NCBI RefSeq assembly: GCF_905147045.1
Contig: NC_065893.1
Coordinates: forward strand, 4,154,001 to 4,218,000
Origin: Nymphalis io
Lineage: Eukaryota; Arthropoda; Insecta; Lepidoptera; Nymphalidae
Reading direction: 5' to 3'
DNA: 64,000 nt
Positions 49,713 to 61,264 of this stretch are shown here, piece after piece. Made by a program: the position numbers and the translations under genes. Within the stretch, counting starts at the first letter, position 1. Every line of letters begins with the position of its first letter. The notes beneath the pieces are model-generated. The model worked only from the letters and a program-made list of their open reading frames with translations. It was not told the DNA's origin and made no database searches.

Positions 49713-52700
49713 ATGAAGATTTTTAATTTAATTTGGAAAAAAATCACAGACACTGATGCTTTAGAATCAGCAAGTGGAAATCTCGAATTAAAATTTTACG
49801 AATTAATTTATCGCGTCACATATATTTTCGGTAGATAGATACATTTTAATTGATCAGTTCATTTTATTTAAAATTTATACATGAGTAGATATCATTTAAA
49901 ATCTACCTAATTTAAATATTAAAAAATATTCATTTTGTGGTAGGGCTTTGTACAAGCCCGTCTGGGTGGAACAATAACTCATTACAAAATCTATCGCCAA
50001 ACAACAATACTTAGTATTGTTCTAGAAGATGTCATTAGTTCCCAAAGTTGATGGAGTACAAGCGATATAAGATTAACGCCACTGTCTATTAGCGTTGACC
50101 GCTTACCATCATATGGCACATTAGCCCTTTCGCCTATAATATAAAAAAAAATATTTTCTAGGCCTCTCGACTTCTGACTACAGCGTGGCATATTGGATCT
50201 ACAGTACTGCAGTAAAGACACTGTTGGTGTTGCTCGTGTGCTGTGAATTCTGGAACTTCTTCAGTATTACTTGGAATATTGAAGAAGTTATAGATGGAAT
50301 TAACATTATCTTAATACAATTGGGCGCTTTTTACAAATACAGAGTGCTGGTAAATATTCTTTAAAGACGGTTTTAATTATATTCCTAAAAGATCATTTAC
50401 TCACAGACTGCTAGGTTTGGCACCCACTAAAACCACTACGATGGCCGTCTTTGGCATGGATCAGAGAGGCTGCGGGATTGTGTTGATATAACGCATTCGA
50501 ACTCAGTATCAAATTGGCACTTTGAGTACACATCTGACCATCAATAAGTTCAGGCTTCGAGTTCGTTTATATAGCATTCGGGATACTTCCTGTGCTGTAC
50601 TCATCGTGCGACGCTTGTTCTTCTTGGGAATAATCTTGAATTAAAAACATCAGTTGACAAATGAAGGGTATAATTTGATATTAGTCAATCGACTGATATC
50701 AATGTAGAATTTTTTTTTTTTTGTATTTACACCCCATGTTCTGTAAAGCTGCTGACAAAAAGAAATACTATAAGAGATAACTTTAAGAAAATGGGTATTA
50801 TTGTCACAGGATAATTTATTTTAATAGTCTACACGATATTTTTTAATGTGTCAGTCGCTATTGATTATCATATAAAAAGTGAAAAATATATCAAGCTTTC
50901 CTCTTCGTAAGTTTAATACTGCTTGTGAGCCAAATACGGGCTTTTTCAATAAAATTAATTATTTTATTATTAAGTAGCAGCTCGATCTTGTGTAGTAATT
51001 AATTAGCAGTATTTAATTTATACTGATTAAATATTGTGGGTTTTTTTATATATATTTCTTGCCAGTATCAGCACTTCATCTTTGTAAAGTACACATAAAA
51101 GAGTATTTTTACGTCTTATAACTAATTATTTTCAAGTGAGATTAAATTTTAGATTTCAAATAAACACGTATTCAAAAGTCTTGCTTCTTCTATGCAGTCA
51201 GGGAATTTTGATTTGTCGACTGAAAGGAGGAAAAATATATTGGAAACCTGGCAGGCGAGGAACGAGGCCTGGCTTAAATTACTGTTGGGAATAGGGACTT
51301 GCACTGTTGTTGTGTGGTAAGTTAATTATAATTATTAAATATTATTAATTTGTATCCAATAAATTTGTATATTTAAATATAAAACAAAATAATTTTGTTA
51401 TTATTATTTTCTAGGCACATCTATCCTCTTATGGACGAGCTGGAGTACAATTTGATGGTGTCCATTAGATTACCTTTTGATTTTAAAACACCAGTTCGAT
51501 ACACGATCACTTATGTCATTACCATGATAGCTTTTTCCCTAATAAGTTATTTTGTTATGACGAATGATCTCACTGTACAAGTTCACTTAATGTATATACT
51601 TTGTCAATTTTCAATACTTAACGACTGTTTCAAGAATATATTAACTGATTGCCAATCATGTTTTAAAGGTAGGCTAACTGATGAATTAACTCAACGATCA
51701 ATTTAATAGTGTTGCAATATTTAAAATGTATATATATACTATTTTAATTTGAGTAAAATTAATAACCGCAAAGTTATTTAGCTATCGTAATTAATATTAT
51801 AGTATAAATAGAAGAATATTATTTTTAGTTTATGAAAATATTTTAAATATACCGTTTTTTAGATATTGATACGGAAAATTTACATTTATATAAAGAATTT
51901 ACTCAAGTGTATAAGAGAAGATTAGGTAATTTGGCAGATCAACATAAACTCATATTACGGTAAGTTTTTATTTTTTACGCTATATATGCGTCTGAGTTTA
52001 AGAAAAATAACACCATCCTTAATTCTTGCTACTACATGGAAACCATGTACTAAAGAGTGTACGTAATAAAAAAAACTGTACAATTTTATGATCAATGGTT
52101 GTGTGGTATCTACTTCTAAAACTTTTAATTTGTCATCGTTATACGGTCTATGTTTTTCTTAGACATTATCAATACATCTTCACTTTAACGACCGACTTTT
52201 TATAATAACGAATATAAAGTAAAAAATCATCGATGTATACATTTTTTTATACTATAATTATAATATTTTGTTTGCACATACATATCGCACAAAGTACATT
52301 TTCATTATGAACGTATCATTATCATTGTATAGATATACTTTCATAATGAAAATGTACTTTAAAATAAATACGTCAATTTTCGACCTTCATGTATATATGT
52401 AGTTATCATATATTGAGTATTTATTGCGTGATAATATATCATATAAAGTAAAACATTATTTTAATACTAGAAAGAAAGTTGTAATTAAATCTTGGAATAA
52501 TTTGGAATGCTACACGTAATATCTACTTTGATTCTAATACATTCAATTTAGATTTAAATCTGGGTTGTTTAAGGAACAATTTATTGTCAAATGCTTCTAT
52601 ACAATATCTATCTGTCTCGATATTTCTTATTCACAACCAACACTCTCTTGACAATCTTTCCAATAGTGTTGTATACGAGTGTAATTGTGACTTCCATACT

Positions 52701-55017
52701 TATGAATTAATGTACATTCATTAAACGTTATCCTCTACAACTAACGACCAATTCACTAAATGTCACACAAATTAATATATCTTTCGGCTTCATATGGCAC
52801 TCGGATTTTGTTAAAGACTTGTTCAAGCTGCTGCTACTTGTAATGAACAACTAATTTTTGTTACATATTTTAGGAATACATTGAAACTTCGCGATATAAT
52901 GAGTTTATCCATGTTAATTCAGCTGGCGACCAGTACAACGCTTATGTGTTCCATAAGCTTTCAACTTACAACGGTAAGGTTCCTGAGGTTATTAATTGAC
53001 CTATTATTTACAAAATATAACAATAATATGGTGACATAGACCGAACGTTTATTTAAAGAACTTATATGACTATCATATTATACATACATATTAAGTAGGT
53101 AAATATATGTTATTGCACTTTTTTCCGCTTTTGTTTTTACTTTTTGTTACTTTTGTTTTTTTTTTTTTTATAATTGGAACCCATTTGTTTTGTTAATAAT
53201 ATTTTAATTTAGAAGTTCTTCGTATTGTGTATTATTGTGTATTCGTATTCTGTTTGGGTTCGATCCAAAAAAAGTTAGTTAGTTGTTAAGTTTGAAGTTG
53301 GTAGTGTCCCTTCCCGTGCCTCGAATAGCACGTGCAGTTATTAGTCCTGCGCATAATGACGCAACTTTAGTCCGTGTCAAAATGTCATCACATTGATTAC
53401 GAGATTAAGAGAATAGAGTATGAATTTGTATTAGAACACATATTTATACAATATAACATCTTCAGCGCAGCTTATTTTTAATTTTCGTTGCGGCTGAAAT
53501 TTGATTGTGTGGAATTTAAATGATATTTTGTATTTTTGTTCAGTCAGTGAACGTGAATATGACAAAAGGACTTATGAGTCTGTTTTATCTCGGATACAAT
53601 ATGTTCGTCCTTTACACAATTTGTAGATGGTGCGAAGAGATAAAAATTCAGGTACGATCATATTTTAATTATTATTTTATATATTTATGATAATATATAA
53701 TATCAGATTGAATCCATGATACGAATACAATATGGATAAAACATTTGATTACTATGGAATATTTTATTATGTATTTTGAAATGCGAGGTCTAGTCTGGTT
53801 TTGTTAAAATCATAAATCATTGTGTACTTAAAACTTAAATATTGAAAGTTTCGAACTTTATTACTATTGTTTTGTGAAAAATTTTAAAATTACTTAAGAA
53901 AGTTTTTAAACATATTTTTTCGTGTTTTATAATCTAGAGCGAAAGTATAAGTGAAGCAGTATATTGTTCGCGATGGGAGCATGGTATTGTGATGGTGCCG
54001 GGAGTGAGAACCTCCATTTTACTGATAATGGCTCGTGCTCAAAAACCCACTGGATTGTCCGCTGGAGGCATGTACGAACTGTCTTTGGAAGCGTATACCA
54101 ATGTAAGAACAACAGTATACTAGACACACTTTTCTGGTAGTACGGCTTTGTGCAAGCTCGTCTGGGTAGGCACCACCCACTCATCAGATATCCTACCGCA
54201 AAACAGCAGTACTTGATATTGTTAGGTTCCGGTTTGAAGGGTTAATAAGCCAGTGTAATTACAGGCACAAGGGACATAACATCTTAGCACAGGCGTTTAG
54301 TGGCGCATTGACGATGTACGTGATAGTTAACATTTCTTACAATGCCAATGTCTATAAGCATAGGTGACTACTTACCATCAGTTGTCCCGTACGAACGTTC
54401 GCCTACCTATACTATATAAAAAAAAGTTATGTAACAGTTATTTCATTAAATATCTCAAAAAGTGTTAAGGGAGCTAGCAACTTTTACTACTGTCTATAAA
54501 TTGTCTCAAGAAAGCGTTTAGCGTCGCTATTATTTATACTATGCAACTCAATACAAGATAATGTTTTATTGAATATAAAAATTTTAGAAATTCTTCATGT
54601 CATACTGACAATATTGTAAAAAATAAATAAATAAGTTTTTATTTATATTTAATATTAATAAATGTTTCTGCGACCCCACCTCTCCCTGCAGAAGAATAAA
54701 GAGGTTTTTGTTTTGCTCAATTGTCTCGTACTTATATCTATCAGGGGCGATGAGGATGAGATTACAATTTACAAAGACAAAATCATACGTCATCAATAAA
54801 TCAAGTCAAGTCCAAATCCCTCACAAATCGCATCTTCATCGACCTTTCTTTGAAATAAGTTGTCCAGTCAATATTATTAATTATATGAGGTAAGGTTTGT
54901 ATATTTATAAGCTTTGAGAAAAAATTAAAAAAGTCATCGACAAAATGATTATTCTTTATTTTTTAGATGGTGAAAACTTCATACAGCGCCCTGACAATTC
55001 TTCTCCGTCTTCGTTAA
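49713..55017 (+). CDS. Odorant receptor, 7tm_6 family, 9 exons, 414 aa (second of a tandem pair)
   Basis: Exons: 49713-49830, 50162-50349, 51153-51316, 51415-51668, 51863-51959, 52874-52973, 53544-53651, 53938-54102, 54967-55017; all introns GT-AG, 1245 nt. Every exon but the last has the same length and phase as in the receptor at 41160-47979, so this is a tandem duplicate. By eye the two share roughly half their residues in the best exons. Family signs: HIYPLMDELEYNLMVSIRLP, FSILNDCFKNI, AVYCSRWEHG, ARAQKPTGLSAGGMYELSLE, and the closing MVKTSYSALTILLRLR. The last exon is two codons shorter. Expected role: odorant-sensing subunit with Orco in olfactory neurons; ligand unknown. No stops or frameshifts. 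Introns 1 and 8 carry SINE A copies, intron 6 a SINE C fragment. Confidence 0.9.
49936..50151 (+). mobile_element. SINE family A, internally shortened, abutting the exon 2 acceptor
   Basis: Head 'tggtagggctttgtacaagc', then gaps, 'ctatcgccaaacaacaatac', 'cattagttcccaaagttgat', 'gcttaccatcatatggcaca' and an A-run to about 50151. Only 'atattttctag' (11 bases) separates the A-run from exon 2 of the second receptor. Confidence 0.8.
53250..53410 (+). mobile_element. SINE family C fragment, in odorant-receptor intron 6
   Basis: 'gtttgggttcgatccaaaaa', 'ttgaagttggtagtgtccct', 'gcctcgaatagcacgtgcag', 'agtcctgcgcataatgacgc' match part of family C with heavy divergence. Confidence 0.55.
54134..54424 (+). 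mobile_element. SINE family A, near-complete, in odorant-receptor intron 8
   Basis: 'ggctttgtgcaagctcgtct', 'ctaccgcaaaacagcagtac', 'gccagtgtaattacaggcac', 'aagggacataacatcttag', 'cttaccatcagttgtcccgt', 'tatactatataaaaaaa'. It begins about 30 bases after exon 8. The - strand open frame at 53927-54184 is a shadow of exon 8 plus this SINE. Confidence 0.85.
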
Positions 55018-55274
55018 ACATGATTTTTGAAAAACTCTAGCTTTACTTGCTTCAATGCACCTTGGAAGAGATCTACGTCCAGCATTGGATTTAGGCTGAT
55101 GATGATGAAGCTTTTATTCATATTTTCTTCGCTGTTAAATATAATGCTTGCCTTGCATTAAGTTAATTATAAATGTATTATAAAAATATTAAAAATGATT
55201 TTATTTCATAGTTTGACATCAATAATTAACTAACGCTCAATTAATTAACGCTCCTTACCAACTTAGCATATTAT

Positions 55275-55280
55275 AATAAA
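55275..55280 (+). other. Candidate polyadenylation signal of the second odorant receptor
   Basis: AATAAA about 260 bases after the stop codon, the first exact hexamer I found. AT-rich context makes it uncertain. Confidence 0.3.
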
Positions 55281-55403
55281 ATGTTTAAAACATAATAATA
55301 AAAGTCGTTCCTAAAGAAAAAAAAAACAAATAACGTAGTCATTATTTTTATTTTTTTTACTCTAAATAGAATTAGATACAATTATAAAAATATTTATACA
55401 TAT

Positions 55404-55420
55404 ACACACACACACACACA
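55404..55420. repeat. (CA)n microsatellite
   Basis: Short run of about eight CA units. Confidence 0.8.
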
Positions 55421-55609
55421 AATAACAAATAAGCAATTTCATATTCAAGTAAGTCTCCTTTGTTCATATTCCAGATATCCGCTCTTCTCTACGATTCCTA
55501 TATTTACAGGGTTTCTTGCTTTAAAAATAACATTATGACATCTTATTAAACAATAAAAATAAGGTAAAATATAAAAAAGGAAATTATAATTACATTGGCG
55601 GCGTATGAA

Positions 55610-55715
55610 ATATTAACCATCCCTTACATCGCCAATGCGCTACTTACGTTGGGAACTAAGATGTTATGTCCCTTGTGTTACACTGGCTCACACACCCATC
55701 AAACTGAAAAGTAAT
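55610..55715 (-). mobile_element. SINE family A fragment
   Basis: 'attaaccatcccttacatcg', 'ccaatgcgctacttacgttg', 'ggaactaagatgttatgtcc' and 'cactggctcacacacccatc' are the reversed middle of family A. Head and tail are missing. Confidence 0.75.
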
Positions 55716-55761
55716 AATACTAATTGTAGTGTACATACATCTACAGTAATGTATTAATTAG

Positions 55762-56075
55762 TATTTAATTCAGTGGTGCTTACCCGGGTTTGAGCCCACG
55801 ATCATCGGTTAAGATTCACGCGTTCTATCCACTAGGCCATCTCGGCTTTTAATTTTTTTTCATGTGCTTAATTTGTGATTATAATTCATCTCGTGCTTGA
55901 CGGTGAAGGAAAACATGGTGAGGAAACCTGCATGTGTCTAATTTCATTGAAATTATGTCACATGTGTATTCTACCAACCCGCATTGGAGCAGCGTGGTGG
56001 AATAAGCTCTAAACCTTCTCCTCAAAAAGGGAGAGGAGGCCTTAGCCCAGCAGTGGGACATTAACAGGCTGTTAC
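55762..56075 (+). mobile_element. SINE family B with inverted 5' part (twin-priming pattern)
   Basis: 55762-55850 is the tRNA-like head in reverse orientation ('ccgggtttgagcccacgatc', 'ctaggccatctcggc'). It is followed directly from about 55858 by the rest of the element in forward orientation ('catgtgcttaatttgtgatt' through 'cagcagtgggacattaacag'). The forward part resumes where the head would have ended ('gaatt|ttcatgtg'), so together the two parts make one full element with only its 5' portion flipped. Confidence 0.85.
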
Positions 56076-56295
56076 TGTAGTATTTAATACTATGAATATA
56101 CTTATATTATCTGTGCATCTGTCATTTCGGATGACATACATCGCGGAGCGCGGGAAAATAAAATATTATATTGGAATATAAAAATATAATATGTTTTATT
56201 TAATTTGTAATACCGATCTTACGACTTGAGTTAAGGCACGATTAAAGGGTTAACATTACACTAACTATTACTGTTTCGTGGTAAAATAAGAGATG

Positions 56296-56335
56296 AGTCC
56301 ACCCAGACGGGCTTGCACAATAGCTTGCCTGTAGT
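56296..56335 (-). mobile_element. SINE family A, head fragment
   Basis: 'gtccacccagacgggcttgc' followed by 'acaatagctt' is the reversed head of family A. Confidence 0.6.
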
Positions 56336-57214
56336 ATGAAAAGCCTTCCTTAAACAATAAAATATATTAGTCGTAGTAGGTACATATATATTATGCATTT
56401 TGAATTCTAATATTTAGAAGAAAGTTATTATAATTAATAAATTGCTATTGCTTATACATTTATTAATTGTACTCAAATATTGTTTATGAATTACTATTAT
56501 CTCAAAATGAACAAAGAAAAAAACAGTTCTTAATAAATTGAACAAGTAATTATTTCAACAGACTAAATAATCGGAATAGCGATTTAGAGATGAAATTTTG
56601 CTAGCATTCTCCAGTATTTTAATCAGCTTATAACGAGTACTTCGGTCAAATCTTTTGTCGTTTGTAAATGAGAGGAGCACGCTACTTGAGTTTGCTCCTC
56701 TCAATTACAAAATACAATTGTACCCTAGTCCAAATTCATTGTACTAATGCCAATCAAAATCATCCTGCTATCGTTTTTTGTGTTTTTTTTTGTTTTACTT
56801 ATAGCATTTACCTACTACCACTATTGATTGCTTCGTTTTATTTCATTTAACTTTTCGTGTTAAGCACGAAATAGATATTTAAGCAAGTTAGTCTTAATCT
56901 CATTAAGTTCCGAAATCTTCTAAGCTTAAGACTGCACATAATCCTATCTTCATTTAAATGCCGCTACATTGCACATCTGCTTATTATCTTTATAAATATT
57001 CGACAGAAATAAATATACAACACATTCACACCACACTTATGCTACAAACGGTACATACTGAATTTGTTATTAAATTAATTGCAAGCAATTTAATTATTCT
57101 AAGTGCTTTTAGATTCCTCTAAAAGTTAATAGAGGTCAGTTACTTTGCTTACTATTGGTTAGAGATATTTAAATTAATAATTCATAGGATCTTTTCAGGG
57201 TCAGGGTCTTTAGA
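56336..57214. other. AT-rich intergenic DNA, no gene seen
   Basis: No recognisable coding region. An open frame at 56668-56850 has no motif. Confidence 0.45.
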
Positions 57215-57400
57215 AGTCGAGATGGCCCAGTTGTTAGAACGCGGGAATCATAACCGATCATCGTGAGATCGAACCCGGGCAGGCACCACTTATTTTCATG
57301 TGCTCAATTTGTGTTTATAATTCATCTCACGCTTGACAGTGACAGTGAGCTTGTATCAGCAGTGGGACATTCAGGGACTGTTAATGCTATAAATGTCTAC
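57215..57400 (+). mobile_element. SINE family B, internally deleted
   Basis: Head 'agtcgagatggcccagttgt', B-box 'cgtgagatcgaacccgggca', 'ttcatctcacgcttgacagt', then a jump to 'cagcagtgggacattcaggg'. Most of the body is missing. A long (TA)n run follows. Confidence 0.8.

Positions 57401-57402
<2 letters not shown>

Positions 57403-57462
<60 letters not shown>
57403..57462. repeat. (TA)n microsatellite
   Basis: Nearly uninterrupted TA dinucleotides, next to the 3' end of a SINE B copy. Confidence 0.9.
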
Positions 57463-57463
<1 letters not shown>

Positions 57464-57941
57464 GTAAATAAATTCAGTCCCCATAAATATAGGTTGAATA
57501 ATCGAATTCTTATCGTCTTCCAGTATAAAAAATATTTATTTTTATGTTCTCAATAACAATTCCTTATATATATTATATAATTTGCATCGCATATTTTTAA
57601 TATAAACAATTCTTCGTTTTGCACAAATTATCGATACCATATGTCCATAATTTCGAAAGAGAATGTGTCACACACTCATTGGATATCCAAGCTCTTAAAA
57701 TAAATCTTAACTTCCGTGAGGGTTTGACTTGTTATTATTAAAAACAAATAGTTTATTTTAAGATTTTACAATATATTATATTTATTTATATGACGCAATT
57801 TTGTATGTACCTATATATTTGTTTCTTAAGTCGAAATAATTTAAATAAAAAGATCGATATAAACATTATTGTTTTTTTCGGGAACTAATATTAAGGTTAA
57901 CATTACCAAAAACATATACGATATTTAAACCATAAAAATTA
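57463..57941. other. AT-rich intergenic DNA, no gene seen
   Basis: Nothing recognisable in this stretch. Confidence 0.45.
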
Positions 57942-57981
57942 CCTCCCTCTGTGGTACTCCGCTGGTGATACAAAGCAAAAT
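57942..57981 (+). mobile_element. 40-bp fragment of the CR1/Jockey-group LINE
   Basis: Matches 36685-36724 of the LINE at 35104-37447 over 40 bases with two differences, in the same orientation. The flanks are plain AT-rich DNA with no further LINE sequence. Confidence 0.8.
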
Positions 57982-58294
57982 TATATTAATATATATATTA
58001 ATATAATAAGTTCGGATTAGTGGGAAACAAAAGTAAAGTAATATAGTTCAAGTATGTGAAATCTGGCCGAACGAATGTAGAAACGTATTCGAAATAGGAT
58101 ATACTTGATTAGATTTTATAATCACGACAAAAATATTTTAATGACGCATCGTTCGAAAATATACTTGTATCCTTTTGAAATAAGAATGGTTTGTTAAAGG
58201 ATATTTTTTATAAAACATATATGTATACCTAGTAATACTAAGTAAACACAATCAATATATATTTTACTTCTACTTTGTGTTGCGGTACTCCAAA

Positions 58295-58470
58295 TAGAAT
58301 GTCAAGTGGGTCATTGTAATTACAAGTACAAGGGTCATATCATCTTAGTTCCCATGTGTTAGTGATACATCGATGATGTAAGGAATGGTTAATAATGCTC
58401 ACAGTGCGAATGTCTACGTGACCCATTTGACCATCTATCTGCCTTCTTATTTAAAATTAAAAAAAAAGTA
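58295..58470 (+). mobile_element. SINE family A, old copy
   Basis: 'cattgtaattacaagtacaa', 'catcttagttcccatgtgtt', 'gatgatgtaaggaatggtta', 'gaccatctatctgccttctt' and an A-rich end. Strongly diverged, head missing. Confidence 0.65.
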
Positions 58471-59760
58471 ACAAATTCCAGAAAAAAAAAAATTACGTTA
58501 ATCTTTCGTTTCATGAGCGTTCAAGGTAATTGAAAGAGATTAATGTGATAATAAATTATCACACGATGATCCTCACGGCCATGTGACTTCTTAAGTGAAT
58601 TAATGCGAATTTGATTATAGCTGTGGTAAATTATTTATATGTGATCTCACTGCTTGCTTAACATATGTCTGTTTTTAAGGCCAACATAACTTACCAGTTA
58701 AATAAGGTACAATTTAAATGGTTTTAAACATATAATAACTCAATTAGTCTGATTAAACTTTTAAAGATTAACTTTTATATTTATTATTATATTATAATTG
58801 CAAAAATAAAATAAATAAGCTTAAGATAATCTACATACTTACTTAAGCGATAAAATATTTATATCTACGATATAAAGCTTTCTGTTTGATGTATCAAGGT
58901 AACGAAGTTTAATAAAAGCTTTTATAAGAAAATTGTTATACATATAACATTTGTAATTTAGAAAAAGATACAATATTTAGATTATCGTTACCAGACTAAA
59001 CTGGATCCAACTTTCAACTCAGTTGGTCGGTCGAAACTTGTTAAAAAATTCAGTGACAAAATTTAACTCTCATATACCAGGTAGAGTTGAATAAAGGTTT
59101 GTAAAAAAAGCGTTCTCACTAGTTAACAAGTTAACCGAAAAACTTACCGTTTATATATTCTCAAGGTACATAATATATTTTATTCTTTCCAATCTAATTG
59201 AAATACACCTTAAAGAAAATTCATGTGCTCGGAAACGGTATTTCAAAGTAAACTCTAAAATGAGAACATATCACCTATTTTTAGGTTGATATGTATTATT
59301 TTACTTGGAGCACTGAAACATTCCTTGTATTATATACCAAAATGAATATACCAAAATTCTAAAACATACTAATACAATTTTTGCAAAGAAAACATGCTTC
59401 AAAATGTGATATACCATTTTTTATAAATGATATCTATTAAATAGATAGAAATATATATAAATAGCGTATATACTATAACGGAAAAAAGTGTTATTAATCC
59501 GGAGTCGTATTTATAATCCTAGGCTAAAATTTAATTCAACAAGTACCCGCTGGGCATAGTGAGCACGGGCAAAGTGGACACCGTATTCACTTTCCCAACA
59601 GGTGATTTTCGGTGAGTTTTTATTTTTTTGTCTGTCGGTCTGTATTGAAATCTTGCTAGTTACATTCAACCCATTTGTCGGTTTTCGATCGATCAGAAAT
59701 TTTGCATGCATACTATTTAAAAAAAAGGAAATTATCTTGTTAATTAATAGTTTTTATTCT
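58471..59760. other. AT-rich intergenic DNA, no gene seen
   Basis: No recognisable repeat or coding region. A slightly GC-richer patch at 59530-59600 has no motif. Confidence 0.45.
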
Positions 59761-59765
59761 TATAG

Positions 59766-60740
59766 ATGGCTTACAAATATAAGAAAAAGACAGATTAAGG
59801 AGTGAAGATAATATGATGCTTGCGATAGCGGGCCGTAAAACTGGTATTCCTGTAAAAACTGCTGAAAAAATGGCATATTTTATTCTACTCTCTATATTTT
59901 TTTTTTATAGAATAGGAAGGTGGACGAGCATATGGGCCACCTGATGGTAAGTGGTCACCAAACGCCCTTAGACATTAGCATTGTAAGAAATGTCAACCAT
60001 CGCTTATAGCCAATGCGTCACCAACCTTGGGAACTAAGATTTTATGTCCCTTGTGCCTGTAATTACACTGGCTCACTCACCCTTCAAACCGGAATACAAC
60101 AATATCAAGTATTGCTGTTTTGCGGTAGAATATCTGATGAGTGGGTGGTACCTACCCGGACGAGCTTGCACAAAGCCCTACCACCAGTAGACAAAGCCCT
60201 ACCACCAGTAAACAAAGCTCTACCACCAGTAAATGCATTGGAAAAAAGAGTGTTCAACTGCTCAGCTCGGACGTTTTCGTAAAATTTTCAATGATTAACC
60301 CCAGAAGATTTTCGAATGATCTCTCATATCCACAGTTTCGATAAAAATGGAAAAGCTGGTGATTTAACACTCAAAGGTAGAATTTACACTCCTGTAAAAG
60401 AAAAACAAAAAGCTGAATTCGTTAAAAGTACCAAAATATTGAAAAATATTTACGAAATGTTGACAGTACCAAAACGATTAAAACGACCAAAAGACTCAAA
60501 ATTGCTAAAACGAACAAAAATGTTAAAATTACTAAAATTATTCAAGCTAAAGGATATAAGGACTAAGAAATTGATGAAAAGTTTACGTGCTATTATTGTG
60601 GAGAGGATTATATGGAAATTAACAAATATCCGGTTGATGATCGTATCCAATGCAATTCCTGCAAGCAATAGACTCACGAGAAATGCACGGCTTATGAGGG
60701 AAATGGCATATTTCTGTGTGACAACTGCACTGATAACTTA
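59766..60740 (+). pseudogene. pogo-like transposase relic, split by a SINE
   Basis: Start: ATG at 59766 gives MAYKYKKKTD then a stop. One base later the frame resumes as RLRSEDNMMLAIAGRKTGIP, resembling the N-terminal helix-turn-helix of pogo-type transposases. End: 60588-60730 in a third frame reads CYYCGEDYMEI, QCNSCKQ, stop (TAG where Trp is common), THEKCTAYEG, FLCDNCTDN. This is a C4HC3-type zinc-binding pattern like that closing some insect pogo-like transposases. The middle, including the DDE catalytic core, is absent or unrecognisable, with a SINE A at 59899-60233. The 142-codon frame at 60316-60744 is not the original one over the zinc-finger part. Confidence 0.5.
59899..60233 (-). 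mobile_element. SINE family A, full-length, with a triplicated 21-bp head
   Basis: Reversed full element from its T-run (about 59899) through 'agaataggaaggtggacgag', 'cacctgatggtaagtggtca', 'cttgggaactaagattttat', 'ctgttttgcggtagaatatc' and 'cctacccggacgagcttgca'. Its 5' end is a 21-bp unit (CAAAGCCCTACCACCAGTAGA and variants) repeated three times, at 60171-60191, 60192-60212 and 60213-60233. Confidence 0.9.
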
Positions 60741-60949
60741 TTAGTTATATTTTTTATTATTCTCTCCTTTATTTACCTATGTTTTTCTTATATGCTTCAG
60801 TAATTGTTCCTTATTTAACTGTCTATTCACTTTGCCCTATTAGCCTATCCACTTTACAGTGGTTAATGTTAACAAAATAAAAATGTCTGTTTGGGTAGGA
60901 ACCCACACAAAAGTTATTTTACCAACAAAAAACACTTTGTATCTATTTG

Positions 60950-61165
60950 TAACACCATTGTTATATATGCACTTTTGCCATCTCATAGGTAGTTCATTGA
61001 TCCCTTTACTAAAAAAACCATGGGGGCAAGAATCAATAAAATCTTTGAAGGCGGTTTGGACTGCCGCATCGGAGTTGAATTTTTTTCCTTGTAAGAAGTT
61101 GTCCAAATTCCGGAAAAAATGCTAATCTGATAATAAATATACCGATATTTCATGTTTTCCATTGT
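60950..61165 (-). pseudogene. mariner-family transposase C-terminal relic
   Basis: On the - strand, from about 61130: SD, then a stop (where Tyr is usual), HFFRNLDNFLQGKKF, then AVQTAFKDFIDSCPHGFFSK, GINELPMRWQKCIYNNG (to about 60953). This is the C-terminus of a mariner transposase, including the region of the third catalytic Asp (the D in 'SD*HFF'). The rest of the DDD core is decayed or missing, and the frame runs on past the usual C-terminus. Confidence 0.8.
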
Positions 61166-61264
61166 GCGTTAATAAGCGATGCCAAAGAAAAAAATAATGA
61201 GGAAAATACAAATGAATGACTGTTCCCAAAACTCAAATTAATTTATACATTTGAATTTGGAATA

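Noticed and set aside
41160..55017. Gustatory receptors instead of odorant receptors
   Set aside because: The C-terminal regions (CSRW..., LTAGG..LSL.SY, VKTSYSA.T.L.R) and exon 4 pattern fit the odorant receptor family better.
60316..60744. 142-codon lysine-rich open frame as a real gene
   Set aside because: The Cys/His zinc-finger pattern is readable only in another frame; this frame is a by-product of decay in a transposase relic.
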